Notes: generated by a model from the sequence alone, not told the origin. A DNA stretch of 64,000 bases from Zetaproteobacteria bacterium CG06_land_8_20_14_3_00_59_53 (GCA_002779605.1 PEWE01000004.1:1-64000), one strand, 5' to 3'. Numbered from the stretch's first letter, positions 16,104 through 25,408 are shown. A program made the numbers and translations.

Positions 16104-16243
16104 CCATGCCGCAGCGGCAAGCCCTACAGCGATAGCAAGCAGATGGATGGCAGAAAAATTGTCGATGATATTGGGCCAGAGAAGCGGCGAAAAAAAGAAA
16201 GCAGCCCAGAGAAGAAGTGTGACTCGCTGGACGATATGGCTGT

Positions 16244-16639
16244 TTATGGAAGCATCCCCACCGCAGTCTGATAGCTGATCGATTTGATTGCACCGGGATG
16301 GGTTCCCTCGATCAACAAGGAGCCGTCATCTGCCAGCGTACCGGTCAGCGTCACGCCCTTGGAGATGTGCAAATCCAGACCCGTACCCAGCGCATAAACA
16401 GTATGCCCGGTCACCGGCCCGAAGGCTTTGTATGCCTGATTCTCGGCGAAATAACCTTCCTCGATTGAAACGGCATTGCGCACATCACTGACCACCGAGT
16501 CTTCAAACGCCTTCTGGCGATATTGATAGGCGGCGGGAATGGCGATGGAGGCCAGAATGCCGATGATTGCCACCACGATCATCAATTCGATGAGCGTGAA
16601 GCCTCTTGCCGCATTCATATCAGCATGTTTGTGCTTCAT
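16244..16639 (-). CDS. Type IV pilin-like protein (second pilin)
   Basis: The product is a prepilin: a basic leader ending in NAARG, cleavage before FTLIELMIVVAIIGILASIAIP, and glutamate at position 5 of the mature protein. The mature part is about 118 residues with a disulfide-free C-terminal domain, unlike pilins with a C-terminal cysteine loop. I start at ATG 16639, because the track start is a TTG with no better support. It lies downstream of pilA behind a strong terminator, so it may be made at lower level, as for a minor pilin. Its TAA stop overlaps a possible ATA start of the oligosaccharyltransferase frame. Confidence 0.88.
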   Translation of the reverse strand: MKHKHADMNAARGFTLIELMIVVAIIGILASIAIPAAYQYRQKAFEDSVVSDVRNAVSIEEGYFAENQAYKAFGPVTGHTVYALGTGLDLHISKGVTLTGTLADDGSLLIEGTHPGAIKSISYQTAVGMLP

Positions 16640-16665
16640 GGCATTGGATCCCTGAGACAAAAATA

Positions 16666-16692
16666 AAGGGGCCCGGCAAAGCCGGGCCCCTT
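16666..16692 (-). terminator. Intrinsic terminator between the two pilin genes
   Basis: A perfect 12-bp stem AAGGGGCCCGGC / GCCGGGCCCCTT with a 3-nt loop is followed on the minus strand by TATTTTTG. It stands 10 bp after the pilA stop and before the second pilin, so it should end most pilA transcripts and let some read through. Confidence 0.85.
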
Positions 16693-16702
16693 GCTAAGGA
16701 CT

Positions 16703-17131
<429 letters not shown>

Positions 17132-17309
17132 GGTACTTCTCCTTATGTCCTTCCCCGTAGGTTAAGTTCTCGCTCAGGGCAATATGGTGCACGATAGGGT
17201 GGGGGTAAATCAAGCGCTGTGCGCCAAATCACACCCCCCCCCTATTTTGACTGAGCGGATTACAAACGATTGTTGCAGCCATGTCACTCCCCAAAAGTCG
17301 GGATTGAAT

Positions 17310-18830
17310 TCACCACGCAGCACCCCCCTCGCCGCGATATTGCAGAGCCTCGGCCACATGCGCAGACGCCAGTGTATTCTCTCCGGCCAGATCGGCGATG
17401 CTTCGCGCCACCTTCAGAATGCGGTGATAGCTGCGCGCCGACAGCGAAAACCGCTGCATCGCCGTATCCAGCAACTTCGCCCCCGCGGCATCGGGATGCG
17501 CGAAGCGCTCGATCTGCTGCTGGCTCATGCGGGCATTCACCCGTCCTTCGCCGAGCCTTGCGTACTGCCGCTGCCGGGCGGCAAGCACGCGCTGCGCCAC
17601 TATCGCCGATGATTCGCCGGCCTGCATGCGAACCAGCTCACCTTTATCCACCGGCGGAACATGCACATGCAGGTCGAAGCGATCCAGCAATGGGCCTGAA
17701 ATGCGTTGCCGATAGCGATTGATCTGCGAAGGCGAACAACTGCATGCGCGGGTGGGATGGCCGAGATAGCCGCAGGGGCAAGGGTTCATCGCCGCCAGCA
17801 ACTGGAAACGCGCCGGAAACTCGAGGGTGTCGGCGGCACGCGCGATGCATACCTTGCCGTCCTCCAGCGGCTGGCGCAGCACCTCCAGTACCTGCCGCTT
17901 GAATTCGGGAAGCTCATCGAGAAAAAGAATGCCGTAATCCGCTCTGGAGACCTCGCCTGGCCGCGGCGAGCTTCCCCCGCCGATCATCGCCACATCGGAG
18001 GCCGAATGATGCGGTGCCCGGAAGGGTGGCGCGGTGTCGCTCAGGCTGCGGCTTGCATCGCCGGACACGCTGAAGATGCGCGCCACCTCCAGTCGCTGCC
18101 CCATCGTCAGCGGCGGCAGGATGCCGGGCATGCGCTTGGCCAGCATGCTTTTGCCCACACCGGGAGGGCCGCTCATCAGCATGTGGTGTCCACCTGCGGC
18201 CGCGATCTCCAGCGCGCGCCTGGCCTGCAACTGGCCGCGTATATCGGCCAGATCGGGGGCTTCTTTGTGCGGTGCATTTGCTGTCGGCGTTGCCACATAC
18301 GGAGCAATCGGATCTCGCCCTGCCAGATGGCGCACAGCCTGCAACAAGCTGGCGGCAGGCAGCACATCGAGTCCGCTCACCATCGCCGCTTCCGACGCGT
18401 TACCCTCGGGAACGATCAGGCTCTTCATGCCCTGCTCGCGGGCGAACATGGCGAGGGGAAGCATGCCAGGCACCGGATTAAGACGACCATCCAACGCCAA
18501 TTCACCGAGCATGAAGGGAAAATCTGCGACCTCGTCCACCGCTGTGAACTGCTCACTGGCCAGCAGCAGACCCATGGCGACGGGCAGATCGAAATGGGAA
18601 CCGTCCTTGCGCCGGTCGGCCGGTGAAAGGTTCACCGTAATATGGCGCAGGGGGAATTCGAATCCGGAATTGAGCAAGGCGGCGCGCACGCGATCGCGTG
18701 CCTCGCGCACAGCAGCCTCGGGAAGGCCTACCATATTCCACGCCGGCAGGCCGCGTGACAGGTCCACCTCGACATCCACCGGCTCCGCCTGCAAGCCGCG
18801 CAATGCGGCACTCGGCAGCCTCGACAGCAT
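17310..18830 (-). CDS. comM: YifB/ComM-family AAA+ ATPase (Mg chelatase-like)
   Basis: ComM is a hexameric helicase that drives branch migration during natural transformation. The 506-residue protein shows the N-terminal Lon-like domain (VEVDLSRGLPAWNMVGLPEAAVRE), Walker A GPPGVGKSML at about residue 218, Walker B LFLDELPEF, and a C-terminal Mg-chelatase lid domain with RSYHRILKVARSIADL. Length and order match the family. It sits 179 bp upstream of pilA on the same strand, which is suggestive because type IV pili take up DNA, but there is no evidence for co-transcription. Confidence 0.93.
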   Translation of the reverse strand: MLSRLPSAALRGLQAEPVDVEVDLSRGLPAWNMVGLPEAAVREARDRVRAALLNSGFEFPLRHITVNLSPADRRKDGSHFDLPVAMGLLLASEQFTAVDEVADFPFMLGELALDGRLNPVPGMLPLAMFAREQGMKSLIVPEGNASEAAMVSGLDVLPAASLLQAVRHLAGRDPIAPYVATPTANAPHKEAPDLADIRGQLQARRALEIAAAGGHHMLMSGPPGVGKSMLAKRMPGILPPLTMGQRLEVARIFSVSGDASRSLSDTAPPFRAPHHSASDVAMIGGGSSPRPGEVSRADYGILFLDELPEFKRQVLEVLRQPLEDGKVCIARAADTLEFPARFQLLAAMNPCPCGYLGHPTRACSCSPSQINRYRQRISGPLLDRFDLHVHVPPVDKGELVRMQAGESSAIVAQRVLAARQRQYARLGEGRVNARMSQQQIERFAHPDAAGAKLLDTAMQRFSLSARSYHRILKVARSIADLAGENTLASAHVAEALQYRGEGGAAW

Positions 18831-18851
18831 CCCCCCTTGACCCCCTATGGC

Positions 18852-19100
18852 TTATTTCTTGATGCGGGCTTCCAGTTCTTCGATGCGGGCTTCAAGCTCC
18901 GCCATCTGCTCGCGCGTTTTGTTCAGCATGGCCTCGGCCACCTGCATGCGCTCGCCAGTCACCACATCCAGACCGGAAAATGCCCCTTCAAGAATCGATT
19001 TGATCTGTGCCTCTGCTTCCTGCTTGACGCTGCCGATCAGACGCAAGCCTCCCGCCACCTTTTCCGCCACATCGTCCAGTATTGCCTGATCCACTGCCAT
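18852..19100 (-). CDS. ubiK: UbiK-type accessory factor of ubiquinone biosynthesis
   Basis: A small 82-residue protein with an amphipathic N-terminal helix (ILDDVAEKVAGGL) and a C-terminal coiled coil (KTREQMAELEARIEELEARIKK), the BMFP domain layout of UbiK/YqiC. UbiK supports the soluble UbiJ/COQ metabolon that hydroxylates ubiquinone precursors under oxic conditions. It stands 21 bp before comM on the same strand. Confidence 0.8.
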   Translation of the reverse strand: MAVDQAILDDVAEKVAGGLRLIGSVKQEAEAQIKSILEGAFSGLDVVTGERMQVAEAMLNKTREQMAELEARIEELEARIKK

Positions 19101-19164
19101 TCTCCACCTCCGCTTACCATCTCTGTGATTCTAGATGCCGCGAGACCGCCAGTCCATGCCGGGA

Positions 19165-19755
19165 TCAGGCGCCATCGCCCTTCAGGCTCCCCTCGATGAA
19201 GGCTTCGCTTCCCGAAGGCAGCTTGAGCCTCAACCAACCGTCCCTGTTGGTTTTATCGACATGCATCTTCTGCCCGGGCAGGAACCATCCGAGTTCCCTC
19301 GAGGCCTCATCCGTCTTCTCATAGATCCGTTTGTATCCCTCAAAACTGAAGCGATCCTGCTCGCCGGCATCCATCGAAACCCCGCGCACCTCCTTGACGA
19401 TCGCCGACTCCACCGAGGCCTGATGCTTCAAGCCGCGATGCGCCGACACGGTCATGGTGGTCAGCCTGGCCGTTAGCCGCTGCAGGTATATATCTCCATC
19501 CAACTCGCCGTTACCGAACTCAAGCCGGTAACCGTCGTTCACAGGTTCCAGCACATTCACATGCAGACTCATGTGCTCCAACCCCTGCTGCACAGCGGCC
19601 AGCGAACGCTGCATATCCAGCGCAAGACTGACGTCCTGACCGCTGAAAAAGCCCACGGCCTTGTCCACAAACACCCCGGGGATGGCCGACACTGCCGCTG
19701 CGGCAGCACAGCCGTTCAGCGCCAGAGCCGCAAGCAGGGCGAAACGCAAGCGCAT
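19165..19755 (-). CDS. Lipoprotein of unknown function, coupled to ubiX
   Basis: The start ATG 19755 overlaps the ubiX stop (TGATG). The 196-residue product has a lipobox (ALALNGC) at about residues 10-16, so it is a predicted lipoprotein, followed by a helical segment (DKAVGFFSG ... AAVQQGLEHMSL) and a beta-rich C-terminal domain with WFLPGQKMHVD and GWLRLKLPSGSEAFIEG, which looks like an SH3-like module. I cannot name the family with confidence; DUF3568-type proteins are a possibility. Nothing links it to ubiquinone beyond its position. Confidence 0.65.
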   Translation of the reverse strand: MRLRFALLAALALNGCAAAAAVSAIPGVFVDKAVGFFSGQDVSLALDMQRSLAAVQQGLEHMSLHVNVLEPVNDGYRLEFGNGELDGDIYLQRLTARLTTMTVSAHRGLKHQASVESAIVKEVRGVSMDAGEQDRFSFEGYKRIYEKTDEASRELGWFLPGQKMHVDKTNRDGWLRLKLPSGSEAFIEGSLKGDGA

Positions 19756-20372
19756 CACGCGCCCCACCGGCGCATGCCTTCAGGCCAAACACCGAGATGC
19801 GCCATCACGCGATCCACCATGAAATCGACCAGCTCTTCGATGCTGGTCGGGCGATGGTAAAAGCCCGGCATGGCGGGAATGATATGTACACCCATATTGG
19901 AAAGTTTGAGCATGTGTTCGAGATGGATGCTGGAAAGCGGTGTTTCGCGCGGCATCAGCACCAGACGCCCGCGTTCCTTGAGGATCACATCCGCCGCGCG
20001 CTCGATCAGATTATCCGATGCACCGGTGGCAATGCGTGCCAGCGTTCCCATCGAGCAGGGTACGATTGCCATGGCAGCAATACCCGCCGAGCCGGATGCG
20101 GCAGGCGAGAACCAGTCTTTCAGGGCATAGCTTTTCAGACCGGAGGCATCGATATGCAGATGCTCCGCCAGAGCGCCTGCCACCCCTGCATCAGCGGCAG
20201 GCAGCTCGATATCCACTTCCTGCCTGAGCACCACACGCGCAGCATCGGAGATCAGCAGATGCTGCTGCACCCCGGCTTGCCCCAGCCTCTGGATCAGACG
20301 CAGCCCGTAGGCGGCTCCGGATGCGCCGGTCATGGCAACGATCAGGCGTTGCGTTTGTTTGTTTTCCATCAT
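19755..20372 (-). CDS. ubiX: Flavin prenyltransferase UbiX
   Basis: UbiX makes prenylated FMN, the cofactor of the UbiD decarboxylase in ubiquinone synthesis. The 205-residue protein has the flavin-binding N terminus IVAMTGASGAAYGLRL, the AIVPCSMGTLARIATGASDNLIERAADV loop that carries conserved active-site residues, and the C-terminal MLKLSNMGVHIIPAMPGFYHRP pattern. It lies 15 bp after lptB, where rpoN is found in many proteobacteria, and overlaps the downstream lipoprotein gene by 1 bp. Confidence 0.95.
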   Translation of the reverse strand: MMENKQTQRLIVAMTGASGAAYGLRLIQRLGQAGVQQHLLISDAARVVLRQEVDIELPAADAGVAGALAEHLHIDASGLKSYALKDWFSPAASGSAGIAAMAIVPCSMGTLARIATGASDNLIERAADVILKERGRLVLMPRETPLSSIHLEHMLKLSNMGVHIIPAMPGFYHRPTSIEELVDFMVDRVMAHLGVWPEGMRRWGA

Positions 20373-20387
20373 CAGCCGCCCCTCGGC

Positions 20388-21119
20388 CTACATCTTGAAG
20401 CTGTCGCCCAGATACAGGCGACGTGCGTCCGGATGTGCCACGATCTCATCGGCCGTGCCCTGCACCAGGATCTCGCCGGCATTCATCAGATAGGCGCGGT
20501 CGCAGATGGACAGTGTATCACGCACATTATGATCGGTGATCAGGATACCGATACCGCGCTTTTTCAGATCGGCGATGATGCTCTGGATATCCTCCACAGC
20601 GATCGGATCCACACCGGCAAACGGTTCGTCGAGCAGCAGAAAGCTCGGCTCGGTGACCAGCGCGCGGGCGATCTCGGTGCGCCGCCGCTGCCCGCCGGAC
20701 AAGGTGAATGCCTTCTGATGCTGCACACCCTCTATACCCAGCTCGACCAGCAACTCCTCCAGCTTTTCCCCGACCACTGCGGACGGCATATCCAGCGTTT
20801 CGAAAATACCCAGAAGATTCTCGCGCACCGTCAGCTTGCGGAAGATGCTGGCCTCCTGCGGCAGATAACCGATACCACGGCGGGCACGGCGATGCATGGG
20901 CAGCTGCGTGATGTCCTCGCCATCCAGACTGACCACACCGGCATCGCCGTTGATCAGTCCGCAGACCATATAAAAGCAGGTTGTCTTGCCGGCACCGTTC
21001 GGGCCTAGCAGACCGACACACTCGCCGGAAAACACATCCAGACTGACCTCATGCACAACCCTTTTCTTGCGGAAGCTTTTAGCCAGACCGCCGGCGGACA
21101 GATGGTGGACCTGACTCAC
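20388..21119 (-). CDS. lptB: LPS export ABC transporter ATP-binding protein LptB
   Basis: LptB supplies ATP hydrolysis for the LptB2FGC complex that extracts LPS from the inner membrane. Walker A GPNGAGKTT, the signature LSGGQRRR, Walker B FLLLDEPFAGVDP and the switch histidine in ITDHNVR are all present in 243 residues, and GIGYLPQEASIFRKLTV is a familiar LptB stretch. It overlaps lptA by 4 bp. lptF and lptG are not in the window. Confidence 0.96.
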   Translation of the reverse strand: MSQVHHLSAGGLAKSFRKKRVVHEVSLDVFSGECVGLLGPNGAGKTTCFYMVCGLINGDAGVVSLDGEDITQLPMHRRARRGIGYLPQEASIFRKLTVRENLLGIFETLDMPSAVVGEKLEELLVELGIEGVQHQKAFTLSGGQRRRTEIARALVTEPSFLLLDEPFAGVDPIAVEDIQSIIADLKKRGIGILITDHNVRDTLSICDRAYLMNAGEILVQGTADEIVAHPDARRLYLGDSFKM

Positions 21120-21715
21120 TGTTGCACCTCCGCAGGCTGTTGCGGAGCCTCTTGCGCGGCATTCACATCCCCGGCGGCAGCTGCATCTGCAGCCGGTTTT
21201 TCTGGCTGCGTATCCCCGCCACCCTGCTGCGGAACAGCGTTCATGGTTTTCTCATCGATGCGAAGCGTCACCCGACCACCTTCGCCCTGCAACACCTCGG
21301 TGGTCTTGGCATTCAGGTCATGCACGATGGTGTCGCCAGCCACCCTGCCGCCCTCCTGCACCATCACGGCATTGCCGCGCAACGTGACGATCTGCTTGTC
21401 GTTATCGATCACAGCTGAATCGGAGGTGCCCTGTTTGTCGCCCTGAATCATGCGCACATGACCGGTGGCCAGCGCATGGTCGATGCCGCCGCCCTTCTCC
21501 CCGGTCCGGTAGAAGGCGCGCAGGCTATCGCAGAACAACTCGAAATCCTCGCGCACCAGATGCACGCTGCCAGTAAACAACGCTTCCTGTCTGTTCTCCC
21601 AGATATCCAGATGATCGGACTGCACCGTCAGCGTCGTCGCACGCGCGGCAGGCGGTATCGCAAGCACGCCGCACAGCAGCACTGCCATGCAGGCAAACAG
21701 CTGCAGATACTTCAT
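21116..21715 (-). CDS. lptA: Periplasmic LPS transport protein LptA
   Basis: LptA forms the periplasmic bridge that carries LPS from LptC to LptD. Start 21715 overlaps the lptC stop by 4 bp and gives a signal peptide (FACMAVLLCGVLAIPPAARA); the track start lies 87 codons upstream inside lptC. The OstA_N domain is visible (LTVQSDHLDIWENRQEALFTG ... IVTLRGNAVMVQEGGRVAGD). The C-terminal tail after about residue 165 is a Gln/Pro/Ala-rich, probably disordered extension not seen in E. coli LptA. Confidence 0.92.
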   Translation of the reverse strand: MKYLQLFACMAVLLCGVLAIPPAARATTLTVQSDHLDIWENRQEALFTGSVHLVREDFELFCDSLRAFYRTGEKGGGIDHALATGHVRMIQGDKQGTSDSAVIDNDKQIVTLRGNAVMVQEGGRVAGDTIVHDLNAKTTEVLQGEGGRVTLRIDEKTMNAVPQQGGGDTQPEKPAADAAAAGDVNAAQEAPQQPAEVQQ

Positions 21716-22311
21716 GGTTTCAACCCCATCTGGTTGGGATGTCTGTCCTCGATCCACGCTGCCTCCTCGATACGTACATGGTGATCGACGCGCCAGACCG
21801 TCATGCCCCGGCCACGCGCCTTTGTCAGCTTGCCCTCGATGCGGAAATCTCCCGGGATGAGCACGGTATCGGCGGCATGGTCGTAACTCACATCCTCGGA
21901 ATACAAGACCCATTCGTCGTAGTGTGCCACCACATCGCCCTTGAAGTGAATCGCCTTGCTCAACGGGTTGAACCACGCTTCACGCCCGGTGATCGGGATG
22001 CGCTTGCCATCCTCCGAAAAAAGCTCCAGTTCCGGATCCAGCAGATGCATGCTTCCCTTCAATTCCTGTTCGGCCTTCTGTGCCTTCAGGCGCCAGATCA
22101 TCTTCCCTGCCTTGCGCTCGATGATCAGCGGAGCATCAACCCGCGCCTGCTGGCTCTTCGCCCCGTCCGGGGATTCAATGTGCAGCTGCTTTGCATTCCC
22201 CGCCTGCAACACCAGTAGCAGCGCCACGCATGCCGAGCCGATGGTCAGGGCAAGAAACGCCCATTTGATGCCGCGCCACAAAACGCTTACCCCGACACGG
22301 GCCAGCCGCAA
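21712..22311 (-). CDS. lptC: LPS export protein LptC
   Basis: A 199-residue bitopic protein with one N-terminal membrane helix (WAFLALTIGSACVALLLVL) and a periplasmic beta-jellyroll (LDPELELFSEDGKRIPITGREAWFNP ... DWVLYSEDVSYD-like strands), the LptC layout. It passes LPS from LptB2FG to LptA. It overlaps kdsC by 25 bp and lptA by 4 bp, so kdsD-kdsC-lptC-lptA-lptB is translationally coupled. Confidence 0.9.
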   Translation of the reverse strand: MRLARVGVSVLWRGIKWAFLALTIGSACVALLLVLQAGNAKQLHIESPDGAKSQQARVDAPLIIERKAGKMIWRLKAQKAEQELKGSMHLLDPELELFSEDGKRIPITGREAWFNPLSKAIHFKGDVVAHYDEWVLYSEDVSYDHAADTVLIPGDFRIEGKLTKARGRGMTVWRVDHHVRIEEAAWIEDRHPNQMGLKP

Positions 22312-22862
22312 TCGGCCGGCGTGACCCCGTACGGGGTTTCAACCACCTGCTGCCAGGCGCCGTTGGCCAGAATCAACCCTTCGGCAACCAGACGCACGGC
22401 ACCGCGTCCGCCATCACAGGTCGCTACCCAGTCCACGCTCTTCAGTACCGAGGCATGCGCATCGCGTGGTGCGAATGACAACCGGCAACGCCGCATCGGC
22501 GGCAGATCGACGATATCGTCACCCATGAAGGCGCAATCCTCGGCCCGCAAACCGGCCTGCACGAGCAGCGTGTCCAGGCCCTCGGTCTTCTTCAGGCTGC
22601 CCTGCACCACATACTCGATACCCAGATCACGCGCCCGGCTGGCCACCACCCCGGAGGTCCGGCCGGTCAGAATGGCCAGGTGAATCCCGGCGCGCTGCAG
22701 CATCTTGATGCCGTGCCCGTCGCGCACATTGAATCCCTTCGACTCCTCGCCGCTGTCATTCATGATGATGGAACCGTCGGTCATCACACCGTCCACATCG
22801 AGGATCAGCATGCGAATGCCTTTGGCTTTGGCGAAAGGAAATTCATTCAAGGTGTGCATCAT
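22287..22862 (-). CDS. kdsC: 3-deoxy-D-manno-octulosonate 8-phosphate phosphatase
   Basis: KdsC removes phosphate from Kdo-8-P, the third step of Kdo synthesis for LPS. The 191-residue HAD protein has the nucleophile motif LILDVDGVMTDG near residue 20, the threonine motif LAILTGR, and the GDDIVDLPPM motif typical of KdsC. It overlaps kdsD by 4 bp and lptC by 25 bp. Confidence 0.94.
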   Translation of the reverse strand: MMHTLNEFPFAKAKGIRMLILDVDGVMTDGSIIMNDSGEESKGFNVRDGHGIKMLQRAGIHLAILTGRTSGVVASRARDLGIEYVVQGSLKKTEGLDTLLVQAGLRAEDCAFMGDDIVDLPPMRRCRLSFAPRDAHASVLKSVDWVATCDGGRGAVRLVAEGLILANGAWQQVVETPYGVTPADCGWPVSG

Positions 22863-23842
22863 CCCTCCCCGGCCTGCAACAGATCGTGCAGATGCACCAC
22901 ACCGGCGACCGCGCCATCGTCATCGACCACGAACAGCGTGGTGATCTTCTTTTCTTCCATCAGATGCACCGCCTCCGAAGCCAGGTGCCCTGCCGCTATG
23001 GTCAGCGGTCGGCGATGCATCACCTCGGCCACCTGACAGGCAAGGTCGAAATGTCCGGATTCGAGGATGCGGCGCAGATCGCCATCGGTCAGGCAACCGA
23101 CCAGTTTTCCAGCCTGCTGCACGCCGGTGACACCGAGGCGGTGCGAGCTCATGGTCATGATCGCATCCTTCAGCGGTGCATCGAAGGACACCATCGGCAG
23201 GGCACCACCCTTGTGCATCAGCTCCTCAACCCGCATCAGCTTGCGCCCGAGGCTTCCCGCCGGATGGAACAAGGCGAAGTCCTCAGGTTTGAATCCGCGC
23301 TGTTGCAGCACCACCACCGCCAGTGCATCGCCCAGAGCCAGTGCCGCCGTGGTCGAAGCGGTCGGTGCCAGATTCATCGGGCAGGCCTCCTGCGACACAT
23401 CCACATGCAGCACCATCTCGGCGTGCCGGGCCAGCGACGACTTGGTGTTTCCGGTGACCGCGATCAGCGGAACACCCATGCGCTTCATCACCGGCAGCAG
23501 ACCGATCACCTCGGAGGTCTCGCCGCTGTGTGAAAATGCCAGCACTGCGTCCTGTCGCGTGATCATGCCCAAATCGCCGTGCTGCGCCTCGGCGGCATGC
23601 ACGAAAAAGGCCGGCGTCCCGGTGGACGCAAAGGTGGCGGCGATCTTCTGTGCGATGATGCCGGACTTACCCATGCCGACCACGACCAGTCGCCCGTCGA
23701 GCCCCAGGATGGCGCGGACCGCACGGCAGAAATCATCGCCGAGTACCGCGGCCACCGCATCGATCGCGGCCGCCTCCATGCGCAGCACGCTGCGCGCATC
23801 CTCAAGCCACACTGCATCCATATCCGTTTCCGCCTTGCTCAT
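22859..23842 (-). CDS. kdsD: Arabinose-5-phosphate isomerase
   Basis: KdsD converts ribulose 5-phosphate to arabinose 5-phosphate, the first step of Kdo synthesis. The 327-residue protein has a SIS sugar-isomerase domain (VVVGMGKSGIIAQKIAATFASTGTPAFF, about 50-80, then FSHSGETSEV) and two C-terminal CBS domains (about 205-325). A histidine in HAAEAQHGDLGM lies where catalytic histidine is found. It is the first gene of the Kdo/Lpt operon, 2 bp after the M23 peptidase gene. Confidence 0.94.
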   Translation of the reverse strand: MSKAETDMDAVWLEDARSVLRMEAAAIDAVAAVLGDDFCRAVRAILGLDGRLVVVGMGKSGIIAQKIAATFASTGTPAFFVHAAEAQHGDLGMITRQDAVLAFSHSGETSEVIGLLPVMKRMGVPLIAVTGNTKSSLARHAEMVLHVDVSQEACPMNLAPTASTTAALALGDALAVVVLQQRGFKPEDFALFHPAGSLGRKLMRVEELMHKGGALPMVSFDAPLKDAIMTMSSHRLGVTGVQQAGKLVGCLTDGDLRRILESGHFDLACQVAEVMHRRPLTIAAGHLASEAVHLMEEKKITTLFVVDDDGAVAGVVHLHDLLQAGEG

Positions 23843-23844
23843 TC

Positions 23845-25230
23845 CTACCCCCAGGCCAGTCTGACTGCGGCATTGCCCATCGTCTGCATGCGCTGCTCAA
23901 CCTCGGCACGGAAACGCGCCATCTGCGCGGCCGGCACCGGCTCGGCCGGGTCTCGTTTGATATTCAAAGGGTTCACGGCGCTGCCGTTCACCCGGAACTC
24001 GAAATGCAGATGCGGCCCCGTCGCCAGCCCGCTCATGCCCACATAACCGATCAACTGTCCCTGACGCACGCGGGAGCCGGTGTGAATCCCCTTGGCATAG
24101 GCGCGCATGTGGCCGTAGGCAGTCGAGTGCGTACTGTTGATGTGACGGATCAGTATGAATCGCCCGTAGCCGCCCTTCCAGCCCATGAATTCCACCCTGC
24201 CGTCACCTACCGCATGGATCGGCGTGCCGGCTGCCGCAGCGTAGTCCACGCCGCGATGTGCACGGGTGAAGCCCAGCACCGGATGCTTGCGGCGCAACTG
24301 GAAGCGAGAGGAGATGCGCGAAAACTTCACCGGTGCCTTCAGATAGGTCTTGCGCATGCTCTTGCCTTCCGGCGTGTAATAGCCGGTACTGCCGTCGGCC
24401 AGCGTGTAGCGCAGGGCACGGAAGGTTTCGCTCTGATTGATGAATTCGGCCGCATTGATCATCGAGCCGATCAAGCGCCCCTCGGCATCGAAACGATCCT
24501 CGACCAGCACGCGGAACTTGTCGCCCGTGCGCAGATCGCGGACGAAATCGATATCCCAGGCGAAGATATCCACCAGATTCATCGTGGTGCGGTCATCCAT
24601 GCCGGCGCGTGCCGCATCCGAGAACAGGTTGTCGCTGATCTCGCCTTCATAGACAGAATCCCGGGTGAAGGCGATGCGCGACTGCATCTCGGCCTTCCAT
24701 GTCTGCTCATGTTTACTGAGATGCAGCACGCGTTCATCGTCCACGGCATAGAACAATTCCGCGCCGGCATCTTCGCCCCGTCCGGTGAAATAATGTCCGG
24801 CACGCACATTGGCCAGCGAATACACAGGCTTGGCCGCCATCAGAATATTGTTCACCTCGTCGCGCGCATAACCCATGCGCAGCAGCACCGGTGAGGCAGC
24901 ATCGCCGCGCTGGATCAGTTCGCGTTTCCACGGGGTACCGATGGGCGCTTCCTGCACCGCCTCGGCTGTGATCCATTCCTCCTGCGGAATACTGGCCCGC
25001 GCCTCGCTGCCGCCACCGCTTCCGGCCACGCCCCAGACGAGCAGCACAGCGGCCAGGGCGATCAGCATGCCGCGTCCGGAGAGACGCAGGGGAAACTTGA
25101 AGGAGCTCATATCCGGGCGCTTCAGCCCGAAGGAGGGGCGTTTAAAGGCGTGCAGGCGGGAAGCAGCCCGCCGGGAGGAACGGGGGGTATCGGCCTGAGA
25201 TGAAACCTGATCTGCAAAATCCTTGCGCAA
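23845..25230 (-). CDS. M23 peptidoglycan endopeptidase, MepM-like
   Basis: A 461-residue protein with a basic cytoplasmic N terminus, one membrane helix (GMLIALAAVLLVWGVAG, about 53-70), a LysM/OapA-like middle region and a LytM (M23) domain with intact zinc ligands: HRGVDYAAAAGTPIHAVGDG and HLHFEF. It should cleave peptide cross-links to allow cell-wall growth. The start is TTG 25230, 4 nt after a perfect AGGAGG; ATG at codon 41 is the alternative. It is divergent from yajQ and stands at the head of the kds/lpt run. Confidence 0.85.
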   Translation of the reverse strand: MRKDFADQVSSQADTPRSSRRAASRLHAFKRPSFGLKRPDMSSFKFPLRLSGRGMLIALAAVLLVWGVAGSGGGSEARASIPQEEWITAEAVQEAPIGTPWKRELIQRGDAASPVLLRMGYARDEVNNILMAAKPVYSLANVRAGHYFTGRGEDAGAELFYAVDDERVLHLSKHEQTWKAEMQSRIAFTRDSVYEGEISDNLFSDAARAGMDDRTTMNLVDIFAWDIDFVRDLRTGDKFRVLVEDRFDAEGRLIGSMINAAEFINQSETFRALRYTLADGSTGYYTPEGKSMRKTYLKAPVKFSRISSRFQLRRKHPVLGFTRAHRGVDYAAAAGTPIHAVGDGRVEFMGWKGGYGRFILIRHINSTHSTAYGHMRAYAKGIHTGSRVRQGQLIGYVGMSGLATGPHLHFEFRVNGSAVNPLNIKRDPAEPVPAAQMARFRAEVEQRMQTMGNAAVRLAWG

Positions 25231-25408
25231 ACATCCTCCTGCAACCGGGGTCTTTTCCGTAAAGAGCGCGCCACAGCTGCAAGCTTCGCATGCTCAGGGC
25301 AAAGCAAAACGATGTCAAAGCCGGTGACCGTGCATGCGTGGACAATGGCGGTGCAATCCGTGCACTATTCAGGCTATCCAACAGAACAACGCCCGAAGGA
25401 GATTCAAC

